Source: Desulfobulbaceae bacterium
Lineage (GTDB): Bacteria; Desulfobacterota; Desulfobulbia; Desulfobulbales; Desulfocapsaceae
NCBI GenBank assembly: GCA_024636345.1
Contig: JAGXHG010000017.1
Coordinates: forward strand, 1 to 64,000
Length of the DNA: 64,000 bases
Direction of reading: 5' to 3'
Each line of letters opens with the position of its first letter. Position 1 is the first letter of the stretch. A program made the position numbers and the translations under genes. The notes under the pieces were generated by a model. That model had not been told where the DNA came from. It did not search any database and saw nothing but the letters and a program-made list of their open reading frames with translations. Positions 42,901 through 53,538 of this stretch are shown piece by piece.

Positions 42901-45900
42901 ATACTCTGCCTACCCTGCGGCAGCGCCTCCGGAACTTGCTGTTTCTGGTCGCCTTTGTTTCTTTTCTTCTCTCGGCAGGGATTGTGGGGTGGCTGCAGTT
43001 CCAGGCGTACCTCGACAACTATGCCAACATAATGCATGCCCAGCTCCGGGTTATCCAGTCACTGATTCCAGCCAAACTCCTTCAGTACAATACCTCGCTG
43101 CGGCAGATGATCAAGACCCTGCCCGATGGGGACGAGCAGATGCTTCTGGCCGCTCTCCGGCAGAGGTTGCACAATTATGATCCCCTTGACATCTACTATG
43201 TGTTGGATGTACAGGGCCAGATCGTGCAGATCTCTGAAGAGTACAACAATTATCTGGGCTTTGATCCTTCTCACATGGAGCATGTGCAGGAGGCCATGAT
43301 GATATCCCGGGTCTTTCAATCGGTCTTTTCAAAACGCTCAGTGGTGGCCCTGCAGTATCCGCTGAAAAATGGGATGCGCCTGATCTATGAGCGAGCTCTT
43401 AAGAATCTCGTTCCTATGTTGGAGCATCTGGAAAAAGGCAATGTCTTTCCGGATCAGTCCTTTTTTATTCTGAGTTCCGAGGGGGTTGCTGTCTATTATT
43501 CCGATTCGTCGCTGGTTTCCAGCCGCTATAACCTGTTTTTTGATCTGAAAAACATGTCTGTGCCGGATAAGCGTGGTCTTCAGTCTTATCTGTATCACAA
43601 CCAAAAGTATTACGCCTTACGAGAAACTCTGAAGGTTCCGGAGGGGTGGACCGTTTACCTTCAGCTTCCGGCTCAGCTCGTTTTCACGGCAATATTGACC
43701 AGTATCTCCATCCAGCTTGCCGGGGTGTTTGTCCTCTTCGTACTCATTACCCTGTTGCTGCAATATGTTCTCAATCGTTTTTTTTCCCGGCCGGTGAAGC
43801 TGATTGTCAACTCCCTTACCGCGTATGAAGCGAACCGCAATGAACCTGTTGTTGCTGACATTCACTCCTTCGGGGTGGTTGAGTTCTCTTTGGTCGCCGA
43901 GGCCATCAATAAGATGAATCAAACGGTTATCGAGGCAAACGCCACTCTGGCAAGCAGCGAAGAGCATATCCGCTTGCTGCTCAACTCCACGGCTGAGGCG
44001 ATATACGGCCTTAATCTCGAAGGCAGATGCATCTTCTGCAATGATGCCTTTCTGCGCATCCTGGGGTTTGCGGACAAGGAACCGATTATTGGCAAACAAC
44101 TTCACGACATGATCCATCACTCAAACAGTGATGGATCTCGGTGTCTTGCCTCCGACTGTTTGGTGCAGCAGAGCTATTTGCAGGGGCGGAACACCCATTC
44201 GGATAGTGAGATGTTCTGGCGGGCGGATGGCAGCAGTTTGTCTGCCGAATGCTGGTCTTTTCCCATGCGCAAGGATGGTAAGGTTATCGGGGCTGTGGTG
44301 ACCTTTCTGGATATCACAGAGCGAAAAAAGGCGGAGGCTGAAAAAAACGCGGCCATTGCCCGCTTCAGCACGCTGGTAGACAGTCTCGATGCCCTGGTGT
44401 ACGTGGCCGACATGGAGACTTATGAGCTGCTCTTTCTCAACCAGTATGGCCGGGATATATTTGGAAACATTGAGGGTAAGGTCTGCTGGCAGGTCCTGCA
44501 ATTGGGTCAGAAAAGACCGTGTCCGTTCTGCACCAACCATAGACTGCTCGACGCTGCCGGCAGGTCGACCGGTACCTACCTTTGGGAATTCCAGAACACG
44601 GTAACCGGCCGCTGGTATGAATGCCGAGATCAGGCCATCCCCTGGTCAGACGGGCGCATGGTCCGCATGGAGATTGCCCTCGATATCACCCCTCGCAAGG
44701 AAACGGAAAATACCCTGGCTGCGGAAAAGGAACGTCTGGCCGTTACCTTGCGTAGCATCGGTGACGGGGTCATCACGACTGACACCGAGGGCAAAATTGT
44801 TCTGGTCAATATTGTGGCCGAAAAGCTCACTGGCTGGAGTCAGAGAGAAGCACAGGGAAGGCCTCTTACCGAGGTCTTTACCATTATCAACGAGAAAACT
44901 CGTCAGCCCTGTGAAAACCCAGTGGATAAGGTGCTTGCCTCCGGCCAGATCATCGGCCTGGTCAACCATACCGTCCTTGTCGCCAGGGATGGGCTGGAAC
45001 GAAGCATCGCGGACAGCGGGGCACCGATTTGCGACCAGGAAGGCCGTACGGTTGGTGTTGTCCTGGTTTTCCGGGATGTCAGCGAGCAGGTTCGCATGGA
45101 GGATGAGCGTCTGAAGATCAAAAAACTGGAGTCAGTCGGAGTCTTGGCGGGTGGTATAGCCCATGATTTTAACAATATCTTGTCCGCCATTTTGGGCAAT
45201 CTCAACCTGGCCCAACTGGATAGTTGTCTGGAGGAGGAAACCCGAAAACTTTTATGCGCCGCAGAGAAAGCCTCTCTCAGGGCCAGGGATCTTACTCAGC
45301 AGTTGCTCACCTTTTCCAAAGGCGGAGAGCCCATGAAGGAAACAGCCTCTATCGGTGAAATAATCAGGGAATCAGCAAATTTCGTACTGCATGGCAGTCC
45401 GGTTGCCTGCCGCTATATCATCCCTGATGACCTTTGGCTTGTTGATATTGACAAGGGTCAGATGAGTCAGGTTGTCCAGAATATCATTCTTAATGCCAGG
45501 CATGCCATGTCGAAAGGTGGAGCCATCGAGGTCTGCTGTGAGAATGTTGAAGGCTCTGCCGATATCAGGGACTTTTTGCCCGATACGGGGAGGGCCGTCA
45601 AGATAACTATCAGCGACACGGGCATCGGCATTCCGGCAGCCATGCTTGATAAGATCTTCGATCCATACTTTACTACCAAACAGGAAGGCAGCGGGTTGGG
45701 ACTTGCCATCACGCACTCCATCATCAGCAAGCACGGCGGGAATATCTCGGCGCAGTCAACGCCGGGGCAGGGAACAACCTTTACTCTTCTGCTTCCAGCC
45801 TCTTTGGAGGAACGAAACGTGGTGCGTGGTGCCGATGCCATGCCAACGATCGAGGGTGGTAATGCCAGAGGCATGATCATGGACGATGAGGAAATAGTCC

Positions 45901-46265
45901 GGACAGTGGTAAGCTCCATGCTTACCCATCTGGGGTATGAGGTGGTGGAAGCAAGGGATGGCAAGGAGGCGCTGTTTTTGTACCGGAGCTATCGTGACGA
46001 GGATAGACCCATCGATTTTGTGATCATGGATCTGACCATCCCCGGTGGTATGGGAGGCAAGGAGGCTGTACAGGAAATCCTGGCCCTTGATCCGGCCGCC
46101 AAGGTAATTGTCTCCAGCGGTTATTCCAATGACCCGGTCATGGCCAATTGTCGCCAATATGGGTTTTCGGCCGCAATAAACAAGCCATTTCAGATGGAGG
46201 ATATTGTGAGAGCGCTACAGGTATTGTCTTCTTCGGAGACCCAGATGGACGAAAAAGGGGTTTAG
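42897..46265 (+). CDS. Hybrid histidine kinase (periplasmic sensor, three PAS, HisKA, ATPase, REC)
   Basis: This 1,122-residue membrane sensor has spans at about residues 13-32 and 262-285 flanking a periplasmic domain, a HAMP-like segment and three PAS domains at about 360-480, 490-600 and 610-740. The second PAS has a Cys-containing motif (KRPCPFCTNHRLL). The H-box is GGIAHDFNNILSAI, the ATPase has SDTGIGIP, FDPYFTTK and GSGLGLA, and a C-terminal receiver carries its Asp in VIMDLTIPGG. The first gene of the pair encodes a binding lipoprotein, the likely ligand-sensing subunit. No separate output regulator is adjacent. Confidence 0.93.
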   Translation: MNTLPTLRQRLRNLLFLVAFVSFLLSAGIVGWLQFQAYLDNYANIMHAQLRVIQSLIPAKLLQYNTSLRQMIKTLPDGDEQMLLAALRQRLHNYDPLDIYYVLDVQGQIVQISEEYNNYLGFDPSHMEHVQEAMMISRVFQSVFSKRSVVALQYPLKNGMRLIYERALKNLVPMLEHLEKGNVFPDQSFFILSSEGVAVYYSDSSLVSSRYNLFFDLKNMSVPDKRGLQSYLYHNQKYYALRETLKVPEGWTVYLQLPAQLVFTAILTSISIQLAGVFVLFVLITLLLQYVLNRFFSRPVKLIVNSLTAYEANRNEPVVADIHSFGVVEFSLVAEAINKMNQTVIEANATLASSEEHIRLLLNSTAEAIYGLNLEGRCIFCNDAFLRILGFADKEPIIGKQLHDMIHHSNSDGSRCLASDCLVQQSYLQGRNTHSDSEMFWRADGSSLSAECWSFPMRKDGKVIGAVVTFLDITERKKAEAEKNAAIARFSTLVDSLDALVYVADMETYELLFLNQYGRDIFGNIEGKVCWQVLQLGQKRPCPFCTNHRLLDAAGRSTGTYLWEFQNTVTGRWYECRDQAIPWSDGRMVRMEIALDITPRKETENTLAAEKERLAVTLRSIGDGVITTDTEGKIVLVNIVAEKLTGWSQREAQGRPLTEVFTIINEKTRQPCENPVDKVLASGQIIGLVNHTVLVARDGLERSIADSGAPICDQEGRTVGVVLVFRDVSEQVRMEDERLKIKKLESVGVLAGGIAHDFNNILSAILGNLNLAQLDSCLEEETRKLLCAAEKASLRARDLTQQLLTFSKGGEPMKETASIGEIIRESANFVLHGSPVACRYIIPDDLWLVDIDKGQMSQVVQNIILNARHAMSKGGAIEVCCENVEGSADIRDFLPDTGRAVKITISDTGIGIPAAMLDKIFDPYFTTKQEGSGLGLAITHSIISKHGGNISAQSTPGQGTTFTLLLPASLEERNVVRGADAMPTIEGGNARGMIMDDEEIVRTVVSSMLTHLGYEVVEARDGKEALFLYRSYRDEDRPIDFVIMDLTIPGGMGGKEAVQEILALDPAAKVIVSSGYSNDPVMANCRQYGFSAAINKPFQMEDIVRALQVLSSSETQMDEKGV

Positions 46266-46298
46266 GATTCATTTCCCCCGATATATGATATCCTCGGC

Positions 46299-47057
46299 CT
46301 ACTCCTCAGAGCAGAAGGCTGCCCTCATGAATTCTCGGTTCAGGCGGGCAATATTACTGATGGAGATCCCTTTTGGGCAGGATTTTTCACAGTATTTTTC
46401 ATTTCCGCAGTTGCCAAATCCCAGTTCATCCATTTTTTTCACCATGGCCAGTGCCCTTTTACTTCGTTCCGGTTGTCCCTGAGGCAGTAGGGCGAGATGG
46501 GATATCTTGGCCCCGACAAAGAGCATGGCAGAGGCATTAGGACAGGCAGCAACGCAGGCTCCGCAACCGATGCATTCAGCTGCATCAAGTGCCTGTTCTG
46601 CCATGAAGGTCGGAATTGGGATGGCATTGGCGTCAGGGGTGCCTCCGGTATTGACGGAGACATAGCCGCCCTCGGCAATGATGGCGTCAAAGGCGCTGCG
46701 ATCAACGATCAGGTCTTTGACCAGTTTAAATGCGCGGGAGCGAAATGGTTCGATGACAAGAGTGTCACCGTCTTTAAAATGACGCATATGAAGCTGGCAG
46801 AGGGTAGTTTTTTTCTCTGGACCATGGGGGGTGCCGTTGATCACTGAACCACACATCCCGCAAATGCCTTCCCGACAATCATGGTCAAAGGCCACTGGCT
46901 CCTCACCATTCAGAATGAGCCGCTCGTTAAGGACATCGAGCATCTCGAGAAAGGACATGGCGGTGGTGATCGGACCAGATTCGTATGTTTTGAACGACCC
47001 TTTGCTCTCCGGTCCGGTCTGCCGCCAGATTTTGAGGGTCAGGTGAATGATTGTCAC
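46299..47057 (-). CDS. sdhB: Succinate dehydrogenase/fumarate reductase iron-sulfur subunit
   Basis: This 252-residue subunit carries three FeS clusters between flavin and quinone sites: [2Fe-2S] ligands in [14 protein letters not shown] with a later Cys, and [15 protein letters not shown] and [11 protein letters not shown] for the [4Fe-4S] and [3Fe-4S] clusters. It overlaps sdhA by four bases and is the last gene of the operon order C-A-B typical of epsilon- and deltaproteobacteria and Bacteroidetes. The direction of reaction (fumarate reduction or succinate oxidation) cannot be told from sequence. It converges with the hybrid kinase gene. Confidence 0.93.
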   Translation of the reverse strand: MTIIHLTLKIWRQTGPESKGSFKTYESGPITTAMSFLEMLDVLNERLILNGEEPVAFDHDCREGICGMCGSVINGTPHGPEKKTTLCQLHMRHFKDGDTLVIEPFRSRAFKLVKDLIVDRSAFDAIIAEGGYVSVNTGGTPDANAIPIPTFMAEQALDAAECIGCGACVAACPNASAMLFVGAKISHLALLPQGQPERSKRALAMVKKMDELGFGNCGNEKYCEKSCPKGISISNIARLNREFMRAAFCSEE

Positions 47058-48967
47058 TTGTAACTCCTTTGACTGAGCTGGATGTTTTCAAAGACCAGGG
47101 GCTCTTTGTGCAGCTGGGGTGTCTGGCCTTCACCCTGGTATTGCCATGCCGAAACATGTGAGTACGTGTCGTCCATACGCTTGGCCTCATGCTCTGCGGT
47201 CTGGCTTTCTTCACGAAAGTGACAACCGCATGATTCCTGGCGGGACAGGGCATCAAGGATCATAACCTCGGCAAATTCGATGAAATCGGCCACTCGTCCG
47301 GCCCTCTCCAGGGTCTGATTCAGATCCGCACCGCTGCCGGTGACTTTGAGATCGTACCAGAAATTCTCTTTGAGCTCAGGAAGACGGCCAAGTGCGAGCT
47401 TGAGTCCGGCCTCGTTGCGGGCCATGCCGCAGTGATCCCAGAGCAGAAGCCCAAGTTCCCGGTGGAAGTCATCAGGTGTCCGCTTACCGTTGATGGAGAG
47501 GAGTCGCTGAATGCGGCCTTTTGTCGTGTCTATGGCCTCAGTGAAGGCAGGATGACTGGTGGTAATCGGCACCATGGCAGATTCGGAAAAATGAGAGCTG
47601 ATGGTGGCCGGCAGAACGAAATAGCCATCGGCCAGACCCTGCATGAGGGCGCTGGCTCCAAGGCGATTGGCGCCATGATCGGAGAAATTGGCCTCTCCCA
47701 AGACAAAAAGCCCAGGAACCGTGCTCATTAGATGATAATCGACCCAGAGCCCTCCCATGGTGTAGTGAACCGCGGGATAGATGGTCATGGGCTCTTTTAC
47801 CGGATCCTGACCGGTGATTTTTTCATACATATCGAAGAGATTGCCATACTTCTGGCGGATGGCTGCTTCGCCAAGGCGGTTGATGGCATCGGCAAAATCG
47901 AGATAGACCGCAAGCCCTGTGTCGCCGACTCCTTTGCTCTGGTCGCACTTCTCTTTGGCGTTTCTGGAGGCGACGTCCCGAGGAACCAGGTTGCCAAAAC
48001 TGGGATATTTCTGTTCAAGATAATAGTCCCGTTCCGGCTCCGGGATCTCGGCCGGTGGGCGCTTGTCCCCGATGCGGGTCGGCACCCAGACCCGGCCGTC
48101 GTTGCGCAGACTCTCGCTCATCAGGGTCAGTTTCGACTGATACGTGCCGTGCACGGGGATACAGGTCGGGTGGATCTGCACAAAACAGGGGTTGGCAAAA
48201 GCAGCACCACGCTTATAGGCGCGCCAGGTGGCCGTGACATTGGAGGCCATGGCATTGGTGGAAAGGTAATAGGCATTTCCGTAGCCGCCGGTGGCCAGGA
48301 CTACCGCATCGGCAGCATGGGATTCAATGGCCCCGGTAATCAGATTCCGGGTGACGATCCCCCGCGCCTGACCATTGATGACCACCAGATCCATCATCTC
48401 AGAACGGGGATGGAGGGTCACCTTGCCGGCTTTGACCTGACGCATCATGGCACTGTAGGCGCCGAGCAGAAGTTGCTGTCCGGTCTGGCCCCGGGCGTAA
48501 AAAGTTCGTGAAACCTGAGCGCCGCCAAAGGAACGATTGGCCAGCAGACCGCCGTATTCCCGTGCAAAAGGCACTCCCTGGGCTACACACTGATCGATGA
48601 TCTGGTTGCTGATCTGGGCCAGACGGTAAACGTTGGCCTCTCGCGCCCGAAAATCTCCACCTTTAATGGTGTCGTAAAAGAGACGCCAAATACTGTCGCC
48701 GTCATTTTGATAGTTTTTGGCAGCGTTGATCCCACCCTGGGCTGCTATACTGTGGCCGCGTCTGGGGCTGTCCTGAATGCAGAATGTTTTGACGTTGTAA
48801 CCGAGTTCGCCCAGTGTTGCTGAGGCCGAGGCCCCGGCCAGTCCGGCACCGACGACGATGATCTCAAATTTTCGTTTGTTGGCTGGGTTGATCAGATTGG
48901 TCTCGAAACGGAAACGGTCCCATTTTTCAGTCAAGGGCCCTGATGGTATACGGTGATCGAGTTGCAT
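47054..48967 (-). CDS. sdhA: Succinate dehydrogenase/fumarate reductase flavoprotein subunit
   Basis: This 637-residue subunit interconverts succinate and fumarate. The FAD-binding start [19 protein letters not shown] is followed by [14 protein letters not shown], which includes the His that links FAD covalently. Substrate-site elements [16 protein letters not shown] and [15 protein letters not shown] are also present. It overlaps sdhB by four bases and begins 54 bases after sdhC. Together with malic enzyme and the dicarboxylate transporter nearby it forms a C4-dicarboxylate metabolic region. Confidence 0.95.
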   Translation of the reverse strand: MQLDHRIPSGPLTEKWDRFRFETNLINPANKRKFEIIVVGAGLAGASASATLGELGYNVKTFCIQDSPRRGHSIAAQGGINAAKNYQNDGDSIWRLFYDTIKGGDFRAREANVYRLAQISNQIIDQCVAQGVPFAREYGGLLANRSFGGAQVSRTFYARGQTGQQLLLGAYSAMMRQVKAGKVTLHPRSEMMDLVVINGQARGIVTRNLITGAIESHAADAVVLATGGYGNAYYLSTNAMASNVTATWRAYKRGAAFANPCFVQIHPTCIPVHGTYQSKLTLMSESLRNDGRVWVPTRIGDKRPPAEIPEPERDYYLEQKYPSFGNLVPRDVASRNAKEKCDQSKGVGDTGLAVYLDFADAINRLGEAAIRQKYGNLFDMYEKITGQDPVKEPMTIYPAVHYTMGGLWVDYHLMSTVPGLFVLGEANFSDHGANRLGASALMQGLADGYFVLPATISSHFSESAMVPITTSHPAFTEAIDTTKGRIQRLLSINGKRTPDDFHRELGLLLWDHCGMARNEAGLKLALGRLPELKENFWYDLKVTGSGADLNQTLERAGRVADFIEFAEVMILDALSRQESCGCHFREESQTAEHEAKRMDDTYSHVSAWQYQGEGQTPQLHKEPLVFENIQLSQRSYK

Positions 48968-49021
48968 AATGTCCTTTGGTCGATAAGTGAGCGTCTCAGT
49001 CCGCCTGCAGCGGCGCTTGTT

Positions 49022-49666
49022 TCATTGGAGAAAAGAATCAGTCGTCACAATCAGAAGGGGGATTAAAATGAAAGTCATGCCGATAAGGACAGCCATTGCC
49101 CTCCCCCCGCGCTGTAGAAATATATTATATTTCGGGTGATTGATCCCCAAGGATTGAAAAAGGCTCCAGAATCCATGACTGGCATGCAGGGTCAGTCCAC
49201 TCAGTGACAAGAGATAAAAAGAGGCAATGAGTGGATTGCTCAGGGTGGTTTTGACCAGTTCGGCGGTGGAGACCGTCTTGGTTATAAAATGGAAGTTCAG
49301 GAGATGTACCAGAAGGAATAGCAGGATCAGGATCCCGCTATACGGCATGGTGGAGGCGCTCCAGTTACGCTCTTTCGTCTGGATTGCATACCGAGTCGGT
49401 CGGGCTGAGAGGTTTTCAATAAATAGGGTAATACCTGTTACGATATGGATCAGAAAAAGAAGAAGCAGGAGAATCTCCAGGATATAAATGATAAAACCGA
49501 GGGAATGGAGGTGGCTGGCGTAGGAGTTATATGCCTCTTTTCCCCAGAAAGAGACGGAATTGCCGATGAGATGGGCGAGGAGGAAAAAAGAGAGGCAGAC
49601 TCCGGAGGCTGCCATAATATATTTTTTGCCGATGGAAGATCGGAACACTTTAATAATCCAAGACAT
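49022..49666 (-). CDS. sdhC: Succinate dehydrogenase/fumarate reductase cytochrome b subunit
   Basis: This membrane anchor of about 214 residues has five predicted spans, the type B (diheme) form that needs no SdhD. Candidate heme-ligand His residues are in FLLAHLIGN, SHLHSLGF, LIHIVTG and LVHLLNFHF. The ORF track starts at 49705; the ATG at 49666 with GAGGTAAAA just upstream is better. It passes electrons between SdhB and menaquinone; type B enzymes may use the membrane potential to reduce menaquinone with succinate. Confidence 0.9.
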   Translation of the reverse strand: MSWIIKVFRSSIGKKYIMAASGVCLSFFLLAHLIGNSVSFWGKEAYNSYASHLHSLGFIIYILEILLLLLFLIHIVTGITLFIENLSARPTRYAIQTKERNWSASTMPYSGILILLFLLVHLLNFHFITKTVSTAELVKTTLSNPLIASFYLLSLSGLTLHASHGFWSLFQSLGINHPKYNIFLQRGGRAMAVLIGMTFILIPLLIVTTDSFLQ

Positions 49667-49727
49667 TTTTACCTCAGTGTGGAATGACGGTCGTAACTCC
49701 GTCAACAGAAATTATTCCCCCTTATCT

Positions 49728-49800
49728 GTCATTTCGAACGAAGTGAGAAATCTTTGACTCTGGGGTGGCAGTGAAGATTTCTCCCGTTGGTCGAAATGAC
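49728..49800. repeat. REP-like inverted repeat (GTCATTTCGA type)
   Basis: GTCATTTCGAACGAAGTGAGAAATCTT pairs imperfectly with AAGATTTCTCCCGTTGGTCGAAATGAC across a spacer of about 30 bases. I recognise this as an intergenic palindromic repeat seen in many unrelated bacterial genomes. It lies upstream of sdhC, beyond the end of the malic enzyme gene. Confidence 0.7.
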
Positions 49801-49963
49801 AATGGGGCGTTTGTATTCTATTCTTTTGCAACAGGCAGTATTACTCTTTAAAGATACGGAGTCAACTCACGTGTGGTTGCAGCAGGGGATGCGGTCTTTA
49901 AGAACGTTCTGCGTCAACAGACCCGGCCAGCAATTACCCTGATTTTCAAAGTTAAATGTTCTT

Positions 49964-51685
49964 TTATGGCACTAATGGCAAATAAGTTGGTCGCCACTGC
50001 ATTTTTTCAACAAGCGTTGCCAAGCGTTGTGGATCATTATCATGCTGGAATTTACTGTAAACGCAGAGGCCACTGACGCCATCTGCAATAGCTGTTTTGC
50101 CGACGGCCACGGCAACCTGCAGGCAAACCTTGCGCAGGTCCGATACCGGTGGTGTCAAGATACCCTTATCTCGATCTTCTTGAGAGACCATCTCTGTCAC
50201 AGCCTGTGCCGCAGCCGTAAAAAAGGAGGGAAGAACCTCCCTGGTGCCTGAGGCAAGTATCCCCAATCCCACGCCTGGAAAAATGAAGACATTATTACAC
50301 TGACCAATACGTGCACCATTAACGGGGGGAAAAGGACTGCCGGTAGCGATCAAGGCCTTTCCCTCGGTCCAGCGATGGATGTCATCCGGCAAGGCTTCGG
50401 CGTAGTTGGTCGGGTTGCTTAATGGAAAAATGACAGGCCTGTCGGTGTTGGCAAGTGTTGCCTTGACAACCTCCTCGGTGAAACATCCTGCCCGACCGGA
50501 GGTACCGATGAGGACGGTTACCTTTTCGTTGAGTACCGCATTGAGAAGGGTATTATCGTCCTTGTTCTTTAGCCAGCTCAGAGCGTGAGGATCCTTGGCG
50601 AATTTTCCTTTATAGGGTTCCAAGCTGCGATCGGTGGTGAGAACGCCATGGCTGTCCAAGGCAAAGATTCTTGCCCTGGCATCTTCTGTGCTGAGGCCAT
50701 CGGCCAGAAGTGCTGTCTCAATCTGCTCTGCCACACCAACCCCGCCAGCTCCTGCACCATGAACTAGAAAAATCTGATCTTTCAGGGCCTCTTGTTTTAT
50801 TTTCAAGGCAGTGAGGATGGCAGCCAGGGTAATGGCACCGGTTCCCTGAATATCATCATTGAAGGAGATCAGGTCATGGAGATAGGCGTCGCGGATGGCA
50901 AAGGCATTCTGTTTTGAAAAGTCTTCCCACTGACAGAGGGCATTTGGATATACCGTCTTGAATGCCCTGGCAAAGCGCTGCACAAACTTAATATAATCAT
51001 CGCCTTCAAGACGCGGGTGACGCCAGCCGAGGTAGTCGGGATCGTCGAGGAGCTCTTTATTGTTGGTTCCTACATCCAGTGATATGGGGAGACAGTGCCA
51101 GGGTGCGATTCCTGCTCCCTGGGTATAGAGCATGAGTTTTCCGAGGCAGATGGCAATGCCGCCGGCACCTTGATCCCCAATGCCGAGAATACCCTGGTTG
51201 TCGGTCACCACTGCCACTCTGATGTCATGAGCGCCGTACACCTCGAGAATCTGTTCGGCATGATCAATGTTGCCGGGATAGAAATGGAGGCCATTTGCCA
51301 TACGAAACATGGAAGAGTACTTCTGGCAGGCAATGCCCACAGTCGGTGTATAGATGATGGGCATCAGGTGTTCCAGGTCTTCAGCGATGATGGCATGGGC
51401 CAGGGTGGCGTTACGATCATAGAGAGATCGGACATATATAAATTTTTCAATATCAGTTGCTTTATTGCTGATGATATTCAAGGAGTTTTTTACTTGGCTT
51501 TCCAAAGGGCGCACAGCCGGTGGGAGAAGACCTGAAAGTTGCAGCTGGTCACGTTCCGCTTCGGAAAAGGAGGTGCCCTTGTTGGTAAAATTGTTGGCCT
51601 GGACACTCATACCCCGGGCAGCTATCTTGATTGCTTGGGTATTCCCATATTCGTCATATTCAAAATGATAAAAATTTTCCGTCAT
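49964..51685 (-). CDS. maeA: NAD(P)-dependent malic enzyme
   Basis: This protein of about 573 residues decarboxylates malate to pyruvate with reduction of NAD or NADP. Supporting motifs are PIIYTPTVGIACQKYS (substrate-site start), VTDNQGILGIGDQGAGGI, FNDDIQGTGAITLAAI and the dinucleotide loop VHGAGAGGVGVAEQI. Length and motifs match the large MaeA/SfcA type. The ORF track begins at 51700; the ATG at 51685 with GAGGG upstream is preferred. Located between sdhCAB and a dicarboxylate transporter, it fits malate use as carbon or electron source. NAD versus NADP preference is not resolved. Confidence 0.93.
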   Translation of the reverse strand: MTENFYHFEYDEYGNTQAIKIAARGMSVQANNFTNKGTSFSEAERDQLQLSGLLPPAVRPLESQVKNSLNIISNKATDIEKFIYVRSLYDRNATLAHAIIAEDLEHLMPIIYTPTVGIACQKYSSMFRMANGLHFYPGNIDHAEQILEVYGAHDIRVAVVTDNQGILGIGDQGAGGIAICLGKLMLYTQGAGIAPWHCLPISLDVGTNNKELLDDPDYLGWRHPRLEGDDYIKFVQRFARAFKTVYPNALCQWEDFSKQNAFAIRDAYLHDLISFNDDIQGTGAITLAAILTALKIKQEALKDQIFLVHGAGAGGVGVAEQIETALLADGLSTEDARARIFALDSHGVLTTDRSLEPYKGKFAKDPHALSWLKNKDDNTLLNAVLNEKVTVLIGTSGRAGCFTEEVVKATLANTDRPVIFPLSNPTNYAEALPDDIHRWTEGKALIATGSPFPPVNGARIGQCNNVFIFPGVGLGILASGTREVLPSFFTAAAQAVTEMVSQEDRDKGILTPPVSDLRKVCLQVAVAVGKTAIADGVSGLCVYSKFQHDNDPQRLATLVEKMQWRPTYLPLVP

Positions 51686-51829
51686 TGTTTCAACCCTCAA
51701 ATATTGAAAAATTTCTGGAATGCTGACCTCCTATTTAGGAGGGGCATTAGGTAATACCGTTTGTAAACAATCTAGGGGCAAAGAACTTGACAATGTTTGC
51801 CACAATGCTGTCCTAAATTAAGGCTGTTA

Positions 51830-52324
51830 TTATTCCTGTTCAGGCAGGGGGACAACAAAGACCGGCCGTTTGCTCTTGCGCAGAACCTTTTCTGTGGTGC
51901 TGCCAAGGAAAGCTTGTTTGATTAACCCCTTGCCATGAGATCCCATGACAATCACATCGATATCGTACAGATCGGCTACCTGCAATATTTTGGCAACCGG
52001 ATGACCAAGGACTACTTCAATTTTTGTGATCCTCTGCATGTCCTCAGGGTGGTCAGCCAATTCTTCCTTGGCAATTATTTTTAACCTTCTTGTTATCTCT
52101 TGGCGGGCTTCTTCTTCGTGCTGGCTTTCGAACTTTTCCAAGCTCCCTTTGATCATCATCGCTGAGATGTAGGCCCGCATTGCAGCGTCAATTTCTGGAA
52201 TAACGTGAAGCAGGTAGATTTGCGCCTGATTGCGGCGAGCCATCATGACTGCATGCTTAAAGGCGCGAACGGAGTTCTGGCTCAGATCGGTCGCCACCAG
52301 AATGCGATTGTGATTGGGCAGCAT
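51830..52324 (-). CDS. Universal stress protein (UspA family)
   Basis: This 164-residue cytoplasmic protein has the Usp fold: RILVATDLSQNSVRAFKHAV at the start and the ATP-binding pattern MGSHGKGLIKQAFLGSTTEKV near the end, so it probably binds ATP. The ORF track starts at 52375; the ATG at 52324 has AAGGAGA upstream and starts just before the first strand. It follows dctP of the TRAP transporter on the same strand; TRAP operons often carry a Usp protein (for example TeaD) that tunes transport. Confidence 0.88.
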   Translation of the reverse strand: MLPNHNRILVATDLSQNSVRAFKHAVMMARRNQAQIYLLHVIPEIDAAMRAYISAMMIKGSLEKFESQHEEEARQEITRRLKIIAKEELADHPEDMQRITKIEVVLGHPVAKILQVADLYDIDVIVMGSHGKGLIKQAFLGSTTEKVLRKSKRPVFVVPLPEQE

Positions 52325-52466
52325 GGTACTCTCCTTAATAACGGTCTCTCTCAAACGCAGTTGTAATTTTAGCACAGAAAGACAAAAAGTGAGCGTTGAC
52401 GTCTATAGAAGTTTAAAGAAAAAGGGAGGCGTTCTACCTCCCATCTCTTTGTCGTGCTTCCAGACG

Positions 52467-53450
52467 TTATTTACCCGCGGCCAGAGCACCTTCTATCAGA
52501 TCCTTGCCAAGAGAATCATAGAATTCCGGATAGATCGGCATCAGCTTGTTCTTCCATGCCTGGCGTTGTTCGAGGGTCAGATCATGGACCTTGGTGGTAC
52601 CAGCGGCCTTGATGTCGGCCAGATATTTCAAGTCGAGTTCAACTGCCAGTTTGTTGGCATATTCAGTGGATTCTTTCATTGCCTGGGTGAGTAGGGCGCG
52701 TTGCTGATCGTTGAGTTTTTTCCAGAAAATCTTGCTGGTAACAACCATGTAACCCAGATAGCCGTGGTTGGTCATGGTCAGGTCTGACTGAACTTCGTAA
52801 AATTTCTTGGTGTAGAAGTTAGACAGCGGGTTTTCGCAGGCATCCACAACCTTCTGCTGCAGGGCGCTGTACACCTCAGAGAAGGGGAGCACCTGAGGGT
52901 TGGCGTTTAAGGCCTTGAACTGAGCCTCGAGAACCTTGGAGGACATTATCCGGAACTTCAGACCGGCGGCGTCCTCAGGTTTGATCAAAGGCTTGTTGGC
53001 GGAAACCTGTTTGAAACCGTTGTCCCAGTATGCCAGTCCGACCATCCCTTTTTTCCCGACCATGCCAAGCAGCTTTTGGCCGACCTCGCCATTCAGTACC
53101 TTGTGCAGGTGGTCGTTGTCATTGAAGAGAAAGGGGAGGTCGAACAGCTCGAGCTGAGGAACGAAGGTGGTGAACTTGGAAAAGCTGGGGGCCGCCATCT
53201 GTACGGCATTCATGGTGATGGCCTCGAGTGCGGCCCGGTCATCATAGAGTGAAGAGTTTGGATACACCTCGACCTTTATTTCGCCCTTGGAACGCTCTTC
53301 GACAAGCTTTTTGAAGTATTCGGCTGCTTGTCCTTTGGGAGTATCGACGGCCACAACATGGCTGAACTTGATTACCACAGGTTCGGCAAAGGCGGGAACC
53401 GAAATCAGCAACAGGCTCATCAGAGCGGCAAAAAAACCAAATCTACGCAT
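52467..53450 (-). CDS. dctP: TRAP transporter substrate-binding protein (DctP family)
   Basis: This 327-residue protein has a signal peptide (FFAALMSLLLISVPAFA) and the DctP fold: VIKFSHVVAVDTPKGQAA at the mature start, VEVYPNSSLYDDRAALEAI and LKFRIMSSKVLEAQFKALNA, with an Arg in the middle expected to bind a substrate carboxylate. It captures an organic acid, probably a C4-dicarboxylate, in the periplasm for the DctQM permease encoded just upstream. It is the third gene of the dctQ-dctM-dctP order. Confidence 0.93.
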   Translation of the reverse strand: MRRFGFFAALMSLLLISVPAFAEPVVIKFSHVVAVDTPKGQAAEYFKKLVEERSKGEIKVEVYPNSSLYDDRAALEAITMNAVQMAAPSFSKFTTFVPQLELFDLPFLFNDNDHLHKVLNGEVGQKLLGMVGKKGMVGLAYWDNGFKQVSANKPLIKPEDAAGLKFRIMSSKVLEAQFKALNANPQVLPFSEVYSALQQKVVDACENPLSNFYTKKFYEVQSDLTMTNHGYLGYMVVTSKIFWKKLNDQQRALLTQAMKESTEYANKLAVELDLKYLADIKAAGTTKVHDLTLEQRQAWKNKLMPIYPEFYDSLGKDLIEGALAAGK

Positions 53451-53538
53451 TATATTTCTCCTTTTTTGGGGTTTGGAGATCGGTAGTCACAACGACTCCG
53501 GCCATGATACCCCTTATAACTATTCAGTTTTATAAATG

